DNA from: Dokdonella_A sp014338185
GTDB taxonomy: Bacteria > Pseudomonadota > Gammaproteobacteria > Xanthomonadales > Rhodanobacteraceae
DNA length: 64,000 nucleotides
Reading direction: 5' to 3'
NCBI GenBank assembly: GCA_030263295.1
Contig: SZOS01000003.1
Span: 62,001 to 126,000 of the forward strand
Positions within the stretch are counted from its first letter, which is position 1. Every line of letters begins with the position of its first letter. Below, piece by piece: positions 42,446 to 50,529 of this stretch. Below the pieces are notes generated by a model. The model was not told the DNA's origin. It made no database searches and worked only from the letters and a program-made list of their open reading frames with translations. The position numbers were made by a program, and so were the translations under genes.

Positions 42446-43276
42446 TCAGGCCGCGAGCAGCGCGTGCACCGGCGCGGTGGCCGGCCGCACGCCATGCCAC
42501 AGCTCGAACGCCTCGGCGGCCTGCTCCACCAGCATGCCGATGCCGTCGCATGCATTGGCCGCGCCGGCGTGGCGCGCCCAGTCGAGGAACGGCTGGGCGA
42601 TGCGGCCATAGGACAGGTCGTAGCACAGCGCGTTGGCGGCGAGCAGGCGCGCGGGCAGGTCGAAGCGCGCATCGCCGTGGCCGAGCGAGGTGGCGTTGAT
42701 CACGAGTTCGTACTGGTCGTCGAGCAGTTCGACCTTGGCGAGGTCGCAGGTGAACACGCAGTCGCTGGCGAGGCTGCGCGTGAGTTCGATGGTGCGCTGG
42801 CGCGTGCGGTTGACGATCATGAGGTCGTGCACGCGCTCGTCGATGAGCGCGGCCGCGACCGCGCGGGCGGCACCGCCCGCACCCAGCAGCAGCACGCGCC
42901 GGCCGGTGGGGTCGAAGCCGTGGCGTTGGCGCAGGTCGCGCAGCAAGCCGGCGCCGTCGGTGCTGTCGCCGCGCCAGGTGTCACCGTCGAGGATCAGGGT
43001 GTTGACGCTGCCCGCGCGCCGCGCCCGCTCGCTGGTGCTGCTGCACAGCGCGAACGCGTCGATCTTGAGCGGCAGGGTCACGTTGGCGCCGATGCCACCC
43101 TCGCGCGCGAACGCGGCCAGCGCCTGCGGGAACTCGTCGTGGCCCGCCTCGATCGCGCGATAGTCGACGCGGATGCCCACTTGCGCGCCGAACGCGGCAT
43201 GGATGCGCGGCGAGAGCGAATGCGATACCGGTTGGCCGAACAGTGCGAGGCGCGAAGGTGAATGGGTGATGGCCAT
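42446..43276 (-). CDS. aroE: Shikimate dehydrogenase
   Basis: A 276-residue NADP-dependent enzyme of the aromatic amino acid pathway, reducing 3-dehydroshikimate. Motifs: LFGQPVSHSLSPRIH, GANVTLPLK (catalytic Lys), NTLILDG, GAGGAARAVAAAL for NADP, INATSLGHG, CYDLSYG and GIGMLVEQAAEAFELW. Start at 43276 is chosen over the 48-residue upstream extension, which lacks family features. Downstream is a small YkgJ-type gene with a two-base gap. Confidence 0.94.
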   Translation of the reverse strand: MAITHSPSRLALFGQPVSHSLSPRIHAAFGAQVGIRVDYRAIEAGHDEFPQALAAFAREGGIGANVTLPLKIDAFALCSSTSERARRAGSVNTLILDGDTWRGDSTDGAGLLRDLRQRHGFDPTGRRVLLLGAGGAARAVAAALIDERVHDLMIVNRTRQRTIELTRSLASDCVFTCDLAKVELLDDQYELVINATSLGHGDARFDLPARLLAANALCYDLSYGRIAQPFLDWARHAGAANACDGIGMLVEQAAEAFELWHGVRPATAPVHALLAA

Positions 43277-43459
43277 GGATCCGGACGGGTTGGATTGGGC
43301 CGCCGCGCGCTGGCGCGGGCGTGGTCCCGGGGTGATGCGGCAGCGCGCGTATGCATCGCGATGCACCGCTGCGCCCGCGTGTGGGCAGGACCGGTCCGTG
43401 GCGACCTCGCAACCGCGCATCCGGCGCGGCAGTCGTGCATTGGCTTGCCGACGCCGTGT

Positions 43460-44455
43460 TCAGCGCGCCTCGCGCAGCCAGCGCGCGGCGTCGAGCGCGA
43501 AATAGGTGAGGATCGCGTCGGCACCGGCGCGGCGGATGCTGGTGAGCGCCTCGAGCACGCAGGCGCGCTCGTCGAGCCAGCCCTGCTGTGCCGCGGCCTT
43601 GAGCATCGCGTACTCGCCACTGACCTGGTAGGCGAACGTGGGCACGCCGAAACGCCGCTTGGCCCGCCGCACGATGTCGAGGTAGGGCAGTGCCGGCTTG
43701 ACCATCACCATGTCGGCGCCTTCGCCGAGGTCGAGCTCGATCTCGCGCAGCGCCTCGTCGGAATTGGCCGGATCCATCTGGTAGGTGTACTTGTTGCCCT
43801 TGCCGAGGTTGCCGGCGGAGCCGACCGCATCGCGGAACGGACCGTAGAACGACGAGGCGTACTTGGCCGAGTAGGCGAGGATGCGGGTGTGCACGTGGCC
43901 GGCCGCCTCCAGCGCGGCGCGGATCGCGCCGATGCGCCCGTCCATCATGTCCGACGGCGCCACCACGTCGGCGCCGGCCTGCGCGTGCGACAGCGCCTGT
44001 TGCACCAGCGCGTCGACGGTCGCGTCGTTGACCACGTAGCCGGTGTCGTCGATGAGGCCGTCCTGGCCGTGGGTGGTGAACGGATCCAGCGCCACGTCGG
44101 TGATCACGCCCAGTTCGGGCAGGGCCTGCTTGAGCGCGCGCACCGCGCGTTGCGCCAGGCCGTCGGGATTCCATGCCTCGCGTGCGTCCAGCGACTTGGC
44201 CTCGGGCGGCGTGACCGGAAACAGCGCGACCGCGGCGATGCCCAGCTCGTGCGCCTGTTGCGCGATGCGCAGCAGGCGGTCGATCGACACGCGCTCGACG
44301 CCGGGCATCGACGCCACCGGCTCGGCCACGTCGCGGCCTTCGCGCACGAACAGCGGCAGGATGAAATCGCTGGCGGCGAGGTCGGTCTCGCGCATGAGTG
44401 CGCGCGAAAAAGCGTCGCGACGCATGCGGCGCAGCCGGGTATGCGGATAGGTCAT
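43460..44455 (-). CDS. hemB: Delta-aminolevulinic acid dehydratase (porphobilinogen synthase)
   Basis: A 331-residue enzyme joining two 5-aminolevulinates to porphobilinogen for heme. Active-site lysines lie in AYSAKYASSFYGPF and MVMVKPALPYLD. The metal loop reads DVALDPFTTHGQDGL: the zinc cysteines of the animal and E. coli type are replaced by Ala and Asp, which predicts the magnesium-dependent class seen in Pseudomonas. Also visible: PSDMMDGRIGAIR and GKGNKYTYQMDPANSDEAL. Start at 44455. Confidence 0.95.
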   Translation of the reverse strand: MTYPHTRLRRMRRDAFSRALMRETDLAASDFILPLFVREGRDVAEPVASMPGVERVSIDRLLRIAQQAHELGIAAVALFPVTPPEAKSLDAREAWNPDGLAQRAVRALKQALPELGVITDVALDPFTTHGQDGLIDDTGYVVNDATVDALVQQALSHAQAGADVVAPSDMMDGRIGAIRAALEAAGHVHTRILAYSAKYASSFYGPFRDAVGSAGNLGKGNKYTYQMDPANSDEALREIELDLGEGADMVMVKPALPYLDIVRRAKRRFGVPTFAYQVSGEYAMLKAAAQQGWLDERACVLEALTSIRRAGADAILTYFALDAARWLREAR

Positions 44456-44690
44456 TGCACTGAGTGGGTTGCCAGTCGCGGCCATTGTAGCGCCCGCGCC
44501 CGCGGCCGATTTCGACTTTTGGTCGCAGCCACGCACGCACGGGGTTGGCAGGATTGATGCATGGCCATTGTCAAGCACCCAGCCAGCAAGGATTCAGTTA
44601 AATACTTGTTATGAGATCGTTGCTGTGGTTCCATTGGGCACATGAGGTTTGTCCTTTAACTCTTTGTTCGATTGAGTAAACGAGGGAGTC

Positions 44691-45140
44691 ATGTTGCCGT
44701 TGCTCGCGGTCTTGTGCATTGCCGCAATCGCAGTTCTCGCTGCGAACTCGGTGCTGCGCATCCCCGAAGGGCAGGTCTACGCGCTGCGGCGCCTGGGCGG
44801 GCACATGCGGCGGGTCGGGCCCGGCACCCACTTCGTGCTGCCGCTGATCGAGCGCATCGCACGCAAGATCGACCTCGCCGGGGCTTCGCTCGCGGTGGAC
44901 GACCTCGAACGTGACGGCGCGAACCTGCGCGCGACGCTGTACTACCAGGTGCTCGATGTCGAACGTGCCGACCGCCTGCTCGACGACCTCGCCGGCGTGC
45001 TGCGCGAACACACCCGCGCGCTGGTGGCGGACGCGGAGTTCCCGCTCGCGCTGGAAGCGCGTGCACGCTGGCTGCGTCAGGCGCTCAACGCGCGCCTGCG
45101 CGACTGCGGCGTGTTCATCGCCCGCGTCGACCTGTACTGA
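44691..45140 (+). CDS. Short SPFH/band-7 domain protein
   Basis: A 149-residue protein with an N-terminal membrane helix (LLAVLCIAAIAVLAANSVL) followed by the start of a stomatin/prohibitin domain: IPEGQVYALRRLGGHMRRVGPGTHFVLPLIERIARKIDL and DGANLRATLYYQVLDVERA. It stops after the core, lacking the long C-terminal coiled coil of classic stomatins (250-plus residues). It looks like a complete but compact form rather than a frameshift. GGGAG precedes the ATG. The 235 bases upstream are AT-rich. Confidence 0.78.
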   Translation: MLPLLAVLCIAAIAVLAANSVLRIPEGQVYALRRLGGHMRRVGPGTHFVLPLIERIARKIDLAGASLAVDDLERDGANLRATLYYQVLDVERADRLLDDLAGVLREHTRALVADAEFPLALEARARWLRQALNARLRDCGVFIARVDLY

Positions 45141-45272
45141 ATCCCGCGACGGCCGGCCGCGGCCGCGAAGCCCGGATCGCGTGCGGCACAAGCGCGCGGC
45201 GCCGGCCGCGGCGACTGGATTTTGCCGCTCGCCCGCACCGATACTGGCCAGCCCTCGCCAGCACCTCTCGCC

Positions 45273-45923
45273 ATGATCGACCGCGCCCCACTGCGGCAGC
45301 GCCTCGTTGCGGGGCTGGCCGAACTGCACTGCGAACTCGCCGCGGCCACGATCGAGCGCCTGCTCGACTACGTGGAACTGCTCGCGCGCTGGAACGCCAC
45401 CTACAACCTGTCGGCGGTGCGTGATCCGCTGGAGATGGTCACGCGCCACCTGCTCGATTCATTGGCCGTGGCGCCATGGGTGCGTGGCCACAGCCTCGTC
45501 GACCTGGGCACCGGCCCGGGCCTGCCCGGCATCCCGCTGGCGGTCATCGCGCCCGAACGTGCGGTCACGCTGGTCGATTCCAACGGCAAGAAGACGCGCT
45601 TCCTGCGCGCCGCGGTGCGCGAGCTGGGCCTGGCCAACGTGCAGGTGCTGGAAAGCCGGGTCGAGGCGCTGCGCGGGCAGTACGACTGCGTCACCGCGCG
45701 CGCGTTCGCCAGCCTCGCCGACATGCTGGCCTGGGGCGGCCACCTGCTCGCCCCGGACGGGCTGTGGCTCGCGCTCAAGGGCCGCGTGGCACCCGAGGAA
45801 CTGGCCGCGGTGCCGGCACCGTTCGTGGTGCGGGCGGTGCGGGCGCTCAGGGTGCCGGGTTTGGACGCCGAACGCTGCGTGGTGATAATTGCCGGCCCCG
45901 GCCAACCGGCCGGCGCCCCGTGA
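45273..45923 (+). CDS. rsmG: 16S rRNA (guanine-N7) methyltransferase RsmG
   Basis: A 216-residue SAM-dependent enzyme that methylates G527 of 16S rRNA (also called GidB). Motifs: LLARWNATYNLSAVRDP, HLLDSLAV, VDLGTGPGLPGIPLAV, VDSNGKKTRFLRAAV and VTARAFASLADML. Length is normal. It precedes parA by 14 bases, the usual rsmG-parA-parB order near the chromosomal origin, although mnmG is not adjacent here. Confidence 0.95.
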   Translation: MIDRAPLRQRLVAGLAELHCELAAATIERLLDYVELLARWNATYNLSAVRDPLEMVTRHLLDSLAVAPWVRGHSLVDLGTGPGLPGIPLAVIAPERAVTLVDSNGKKTRFLRAAVRELGLANVQVLESRVEALRGQYDCVTARAFASLADMLAWGGHLLAPDGLWLALKGRVAPEELAAVPAPFVVRAVRALRVPGLDAERCVVIIAGPGQPAGAP

Positions 45924-45937
45924 ACCCGGATCCAGTC

Positions 45938-46714
45938 ATGACGCGCATCATCGCGATCGCCAACCAGAAGGGCGGCGTCGGCAAGACCACCACCGCGGTC
46001 AACCTCGCCGCGGCGCTGGTCGGGCCCAACCGCCGCGTGTTGCTGGTGGACTTCGATCCGCAGGCCAACGCGACCATGGCCGCGGGTGTGGACAAGCGCG
46101 AGGTCAGTCCGAGCGTGTGCGAGGTGCTGCTCGACGAGGCGCCGATCGAGAACGCGATCGTGACCACCGAAGCCGGCTTCGACCTGCTGCCGGCCAATGC
46201 CGACCTCACGGCGGCCGAGCTCAAGCTCATGGACGCGCTCGCGCGCGAGTCGCGCCTCAAGGAGCACCTGGCGCGACTGGGCAACCGCTACGCGGTGGTG
46301 CTGGTCGATTGCCCGCCCACGCTCAACCTGCTCACCATCAATGCGCTCACCGCCGCGCACGGCGTGCTCATTCCGGTGCAGTGCGAGTATTTCGCGCTGG
46401 AAGGCCTCACCGACCTGCTCAAGACGATCAAGGCGGTGCGCATGCGCCTCAATCCCAGGCTCGAGATCGACGGCCTGCTGCGCACCATGTACGACACCCG
46501 CAACAACCTCGGCAACGAGGTTTCGCTGCAGCTCACCAAGCATTTCGGCGACAAGGTGCTGCGTTCGATCATCCCGCGCAACGTGCGTCTGGCAGAAGCG
46601 CCCAGTCACGGCAAGCCGATCAGCCTGTACGATCCCGAATCGCGTGGCGCGCTGGCCTACCAGAGCCTGGCCGGCGAAATGATGCGCCGCGTCGCCGCCG
46701 CGCCCGCGCACTGA
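45938..46714 (+). CDS. parA: Chromosome-partitioning ATPase ParA
   Basis: A 258-residue ATPase that moves ParB-parS complexes on the nucleoid. Deviant Walker A: ANQKGGVGKTTTAVNL; then LLVDFDPQANATM, VDCPPTLNLLTINAL and PVQCEYFALEGL. There is no N-terminal HTH, so this is the chromosomal (type Ib-like short) form. Start at 45938 (MTRIIAIA). Followed by parB after 24 bases. Confidence 0.95.
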   Translation: MTRIIAIANQKGGVGKTTTAVNLAAALVGPNRRVLLVDFDPQANATMAAGVDKREVSPSVCEVLLDEAPIENAIVTTEAGFDLLPANADLTAAELKLMDALARESRLKEHLARLGNRYAVVLVDCPPTLNLLTINALTAAHGVLIPVQCEYFALEGLTDLLKTIKAVRMRLNPRLEIDGLLRTMYDTRNNLGNEVSLQLTKHFGDKVLRSIIPRNVRLAEAPSHGKPISLYDPESRGALAYQSLAGEMMRRVAAAPAH

Positions 46715-46738
46715 GCACCCTCCACGGAACCCCTCGAC

Positions 46739-47611
46739 ATGGCCAGCAGGAAACGCGGTCTCGGACTCGGACGCAGCCTCGACGAATTGCTCGGCGATGG
46801 CGCGGCCACGCCGGGCAACGACACCGAGGGCGAGCTGCGCTCGCTCGCGCTCGACGCGATCACGCCCGGCAAGTTCCAGCCGCGCGTGCATTTCGACGAT
46901 GCCGCGCTCGATGAACTGGCGGCCTCGATCAAGGCGCAGGGACTGATCCAGCCGGTGGTGGTGCGCGAGGTCGGCAAGGACCGCTACGAACTCATCGCGG
47001 GTGAACGCCGCTGGCGCGCCGCGCGCAAGGCCGGCCTCAAGGAGCTGCCCGCGCTGGTCAAGGCGGTGCCCGAGCAGGCCGTGGTCGCGATGGCGCTGAT
47101 CGAGAACATCCAGCGCGAGGATCTCTCGCCGCTGGAGGAGGCCCACGCGCTGGCGCGCCTGATCGAGGAGTTCGGGCTCACCCACCAGCAGGTCGCCGAG
47201 GCGATCGGGCGATCGCGCGCCGCGGTCAGCAACCTGCTGCGCCTGCTCGATCTGCCGGCGCCGCTGCGCGACCTGCTCGATCGCGGCGCGCTGCAGATGG
47301 GCCACGCACGCGCGCTGGCGAGCGTGCAGCCCGAGGCGCGTGCGCTCGCGCTCGCGCGCGAGGCGGTGGACCGCCAGTGGAGCGTGCGCGAACTGGAGGA
47401 AGCGGTGCGCCGCGCCACCGCGCCCGCCACCGGCAAGGCCGCCGCACCCGCCGCGCGGCGCGATCCCAACATCGTCGCGCTCGAACGCGGCCTGGCCGAA
47501 AAGCTCGCCACCCGCGTGCAGGTCGCGCATGCACGCAGCGGCCGCGGCAAGCTCGTGATCCACTACCACAGCCTCGACGAGCTCGACGGCATCCTCGACC
47601 GCATCCGCTGA
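46739..47611 (+). CDS. parB: Chromosome-partitioning protein ParB
   Basis: A 290-residue CTP-binding DNA protein. N-terminal RKRGLGLGRSLDELLG, the CTPase/Box II motif GERRWRAARKAGL, Box I-like ENIQREDLSPLEEAHALARL, the HTH THQQVAEAIGRSRAAVSNLLRLLDL and a C-terminal dimerisation domain (GRGKLVIHYHSLDELDGILDRI). I saw no match to the consensus parS palindrome in the window, so the binding site lies elsewhere. Confidence 0.95.
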   Translation: MASRKRGLGLGRSLDELLGDGAATPGNDTEGELRSLALDAITPGKFQPRVHFDDAALDELAASIKAQGLIQPVVVREVGKDRYELIAGERRWRAARKAGLKELPALVKAVPEQAVVAMALIENIQREDLSPLEEAHALARLIEEFGLTHQQVAEAIGRSRAAVSNLLRLLDLPAPLRDLLDRGALQMGHARALASVQPEARALALAREAVDRQWSVRELEEAVRRATAPATGKAAAPAARRDPNIVALERGLAEKLATRVQVAHARSGRGKLVIHYHSLDELDGILDRIR

Positions 47612-47747
47612 AGGCGCGCGGCGCGGCGTCGAATCGGCCGTGCCCGGGCCTGCCGGCACCTGAACTTGTCCGACCGCGCCGGGTCAGTTGCACGCGGTCG
47701 CGCCGTTGCGCCTGCCGCATGGGGCCATGGGAGCCGGACAGTCGCCG

Positions 47748-48314
47748 ATGACGATGCACGAGCCTGCAAGCGCCAGCGCATCGCGCCGGTCCCTGTCCGC
47801 GATGCGCACCCGCCAGACGTGGTTCGAACAACTCGTGCACACCCATTCCGCCGACCTCTATCGCCACGCCTGGTGGCTGTGCGGGCAGGAATCGCTGGCC
47901 CAGGACCTGGTGCAGGAAACCTTCCTGCGCGCCTGGCGCGCGCTCGACACGCTGCGCGAGGAGGCCGCCGCCAAGGGCTGGCTGCTCACGATCCTGCGCC
48001 GTGAGCACGCGCGCCTGTACGAGCGCAAGGCCCTGCCGAGCGTGGACATCGACGCACTCGAACTGCTCGACGATGCGCCCGACCCGGAAGCGCGCCGCGA
48101 GCTGGCCGCGCTGCGCGCGGCGATCGCGCGCCTGCCGCCGCGCTATCGCGAGCCGCTCGTGCTGCAGGTGCTCGGTGGCTATTCGCTGGCCGAGATCGCG
48201 CGCGAGCTCGGCAGCAGCGAGACCGCGGTGATGAGCCAGGTGTTTCGCGCGCGGCAACAACTCAAGGCGATGCTCGACGATGCATCGCAGGAGGCTGAAG
48301 ATGGACTGCGCTGA
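47748..48314 (+). CDS. ECF-type RNA polymerase sigma factor
   Basis: A 188-residue sigma factor. Region 2 includes LYRHAWWLCGQESLAQDLVQETFLRAWRAL; region 4 reads RLPPRYREPLVLQVLGGYSLAEIARELGSSETAVMSQVFRARQQLK. The stop lies inside the start of the next gene, an anti-sigma-like protein. The exact start is unclear: 47748 gives a 188-residue protein, while 47802 gives the most compact form. The regulated genes and the signal cannot be inferred. Confidence 0.85.
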   Translation: MTMHEPASASASRRSLSAMRTRQTWFEQLVHTHSADLYRHAWWLCGQESLAQDLVQETFLRAWRALDTLREEAAAKGWLLTILRREHARLYERKALPSVDIDALELLDDAPDPEARRELAALRAAIARLPPRYREPLVLQVLGGYSLAEIARELGSSETAVMSQVFRARQQLKAMLDDASQEAEDGLR

Positions 48315-49074
48315 GGCACGGCGTCGCCTGGGTGGCGCCACCGATCCGTTCGATGCGGCGCTGCTCGCGCACCTGCGCGACTGCGCCCGCTGCGCGGCTG
48401 CGCTCGTGGGCGATGCGGCGTTCGAGCGCGCGCTCGCGGACGCCCTCGCGGTGCCGGTGCCGGCGGGACTGGCCACGCGCATCCTCGCGGCGCAGCGGCG
48501 CGAACCCGCCACGCCGGCGCGGCCGCGTGCCCCCCGCCGCTGGTTTGCGCTCGCCGCCGCGGCGGTGCTCGCGCTGGCGCTGGGCATCGCCCATTGGCGC
48601 GATGCGCATTCGCTCGCGGCGCAGGCCACCGCGCATGTCACCGGCGGCCACGAGGTCGATGCGCTGCGCGCCGGTCCGCCGTTGCCGCGCGAGCGCGTGA
48701 GCGCGGCATTCGCGGCCCACGGCCTGCACCTGCTCGCGCCGCCGCCCGCCGCGGTGGCCTACATCGCCGGCTGCGAAGTCGGTGGCAGCGATGGTCTGCA
48801 CATGGTCATGGATTCGCCCGATGGGCCGGTGAGCGTGCTCTACCTGCGCGGGCGCAAGGTCGATGCCTGCGTCGATTTCCGCCGCGATGGCCTGGTCGGG
48901 CGCATCGTCCCGGTCGCCGACGGCGCGCTGGTCCTGCTTGCGCACGATGACCATGCGTTTGCCGCGATCGAGGCGGCCTGGCGCGCCGCGCTGGAGGGCC
49001 CGCGCATCGCCGCGCGCGAGGTTCCCGCCGCGGCCGTCGCGCCGCTCGCCGCGGCCGAACCGCTTGCGCGATAA
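48301..49074 (+). CDS. Anti-sigma factor-like zinc-finger membrane protein
   Basis: A 257-residue protein: an N-terminal putative zinc finger (MDCAEARRRLGG...LAHLRDCARC, the His-x3-Cys-x2-Cys pattern of ZAS domains), one transmembrane helix (WFALAAAAVLALALGIAHW) and a periplasmic domain with DUF3379-like features. It overlaps the sigma gene by 14 bases and has GGAGG at the right distance, so it is the cognate anti-sigma factor by inference. Confidence 0.82.
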   Translation: MDCAEARRRLGGATDPFDAALLAHLRDCARCAAALVGDAAFERALADALAVPVPAGLATRILAAQRREPATPARPRAPRRWFALAAAAVLALALGIAHWRDAHSLAAQATAHVTGGHEVDALRAGPPLPRERVSAAFAAHGLHLLAPPPAAVAYIAGCEVGGSDGLHMVMDSPDGPVSVLYLRGRKVDACVDFRRDGLVGRIVPVADGALVLLAHDDHAFAAIEAAWRAALEGPRIAAREVPAAAVAPLAAAEPLAR

Positions 49075-49104
49075 TCGCGGCCCTTTCGCTGTCGGCCCGA
49101 GTCG

Positions 49105-49824
49105 ATGCCCGACGTGTCCGTGGTCGTGCCGGTGTTCAACGAGCGCGACAACATCCCGAGCCTGGTCGCGGAAATCCTCGCCGCGCTGCGCGGCCACGTC
49201 CGCTTCGAGATCGTCTATGTCGACGATGCAAGCAGCGATGACTCGCGCGCGCTGCTGGCGCAGCTCAAGGCCACCACGCCGGAACTGCGCGTGATCGCGC
49301 ACCTGACCCAGTGCGGGCAGAGCACCGCGATCCGCACCGGCGTCAAGGCCGCGCGCGCGCCGTGGATCGCCACGCTCGATGGCGACGGCCAGAACGATCC
49401 GGCCGACATCCCGCGCCTGCTCGCGATTCGCGATGGTGCCGACTCGAACGCGACCAAGCTGTACGCGGGCTGGCGCGTCCACCGGCGCGATTCGGGCAGC
49501 AAGCGCTGGGCGTCGAAGTGGGCCAACGCGATCCGCTCGCGCCTGCTGCACGATGCCACGCCCGACACCGGCTGCGGCATCAAGCTGTTCGAGCGCGCCG
49601 CCTTCCTCGATCTGCCCTACTTCGACCACATGCACCGCTACCTGCCCGCGCTCATGCAGCGTGCGGGCTGGCAGGTGCAGTCGGTACCGGTCAACCACCG
49701 CCCGCGCAGCGCGGGCGTGTCCAAGTACAACAACCTCGGCCGCGCCCTGGTCGGCATCGCCGACCTGCGCGGCGTGGCCTGGCTGATCCGGCGCTCGCGC
49801 CGCTGCGACGTGCAGGAGCTGTAG
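49105..49824 (+). CDS. Family 2 glycosyltransferase (dolichol-phosphate mannosyltransferase-like)
   Basis: A 239-residue GT-A enzyme starting MPDVSVVVPVFNERDNIPSLVAEI, with IVYVDDASSDDSRALL, the metal motif ATLDGDGQNDPADIP and the C-terminal part with TGCGIKLFERAAFLDLPYFDHMHRYLP and RSAGVSKYNNL. It resembles enzymes that load sugars on polyprenyl phosphate (DPM1/ArnC-like) but lacks C-terminal membrane helices. Acceptor unknown. GT -10-like GATAAT lies about 30 bases upstream. Confidence 0.87.
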   Translation: MPDVSVVVPVFNERDNIPSLVAEILAALRGHVRFEIVYVDDASSDDSRALLAQLKATTPELRVIAHLTQCGQSTAIRTGVKAARAPWIATLDGDGQNDPADIPRLLAIRDGADSNATKLYAGWRVHRRDSGSKRWASKWANAIRSRLLHDATPDTGCGIKLFERAAFLDLPYFDHMHRYLPALMQRAGWQVQSVPVNHRPRSAGVSKYNNLGRALVGIADLRGVAWLIRRSRRCDVQEL

Positions 49825-49832
49825 GCGCCGCC

Positions 49833-50438
49833 ATGCCCACCTCGATCGTCATCGTCGATGACTTCCTCAGCGACCCGCTGCAATTGCGCGAGGCCGCGCT
49901 GCGCCTGACCTATCCCGAGCAGAGCGGCGCGTTTCCGGGACGCAATTCGCTCGAGCGCATCCAGCTCGAAGGCCTCGTGCCACAGGTCTCGCGCATCCTC
50001 GGCGAGCCGCTGCGCCTGCTCGATCCACCGCAGTCGCACGCCAAGTGCCGCATCACGCTCGCGCACGACGTCGGCCGCGCACGCGTGCACGTGGACCAGT
50101 CGCACTGGTCGGGCATCCTGTACCTGAGCCTGCCCGAGCATTGCCGGGGCGGCACCGACTTCTTCCGCCACAAGCGCACCGGCACCGAGCGCGGCCCGAC
50201 CAACCAGGACGAGCTGCACGCGATGGGCTACGCGTCGATGGGGCAGATGCACCAGGACATCATCGAGAACGACAGCAACGACGAAGCCGCATGGGAGCTC
50301 ACCATGCGCGCGTCGATGCGCTTCAACCGTCTCGTGCTGCTGCGGCCGTGGTTCTGGCACAGCGCCGGCGAAGGCTTTGGCGACAGTCTCGCCAATGGCC
50401 GGCTCGTCTACCTGATGTTCTTCGGCAGCGGCGCCTGA
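49833..50438 (+). CDS. DUF6445 family, 2-oxoglutarate/Fe(II) oxygenase-like fold
   Basis: A 201-residue protein opening IVIVDDFLSDPLQLREAALRL. It has an iron-binding pattern: HVDQSHW (His86-x-Asp88) and WFWHSAGEGF (His176), followed by NGRLVYLMFF with Arg190, which could bind the co-substrate. This fits the double-stranded beta-helix oxygenase fold in DUF6445 proteins; activity is unproven. It begins eight bases after the glycosyltransferase stop, so it is probably in the same operon. Confidence 0.72.
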   Translation: MPTSIVIVDDFLSDPLQLREAALRLTYPEQSGAFPGRNSLERIQLEGLVPQVSRILGEPLRLLDPPQSHAKCRITLAHDVGRARVHVDQSHWSGILYLSLPEHCRGGTDFFRHKRTGTERGPTNQDELHAMGYASMGQMHQDIIENDSNDEAAWELTMRASMRFNRLVLLRPWFWHSAGEGFGDSLANGRLVYLMFFGSGA

Positions 50439-50483
50439 GCGCGGCACCGCGGCCAGGTGCGGCGGTGGCGGAGCCGGCGGCGC

Positions 50484-50519
50484 GGCGTCGCGCGACGCAA
50501 CGTCGGGGCGTCGGCCGAC
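50484..50519. terminator. Paired GC palindromes before ppc 3' end
   Basis: Two perfect palindromes, GCGTCGCGCGACGC (50484-50497) and CGTCGGCCGACG (50508-50519), sit between convergent stops at 50438 and 50530. No U-tract. Confidence 0.35.
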
Positions 50520-50529
50520 GGGCTGCGTG

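Noticed and set aside
45273..47611. parS site expected near parAB
   Set aside because: No match to the TGTTTCACGTGAAACA-type palindrome was found here or elsewhere in the window.
45401..47659. Minus-strand open frame of about 750 residues
   Set aside because: Lies over rsmG, parA and parB, all of which have full motif sets on the plus strand.
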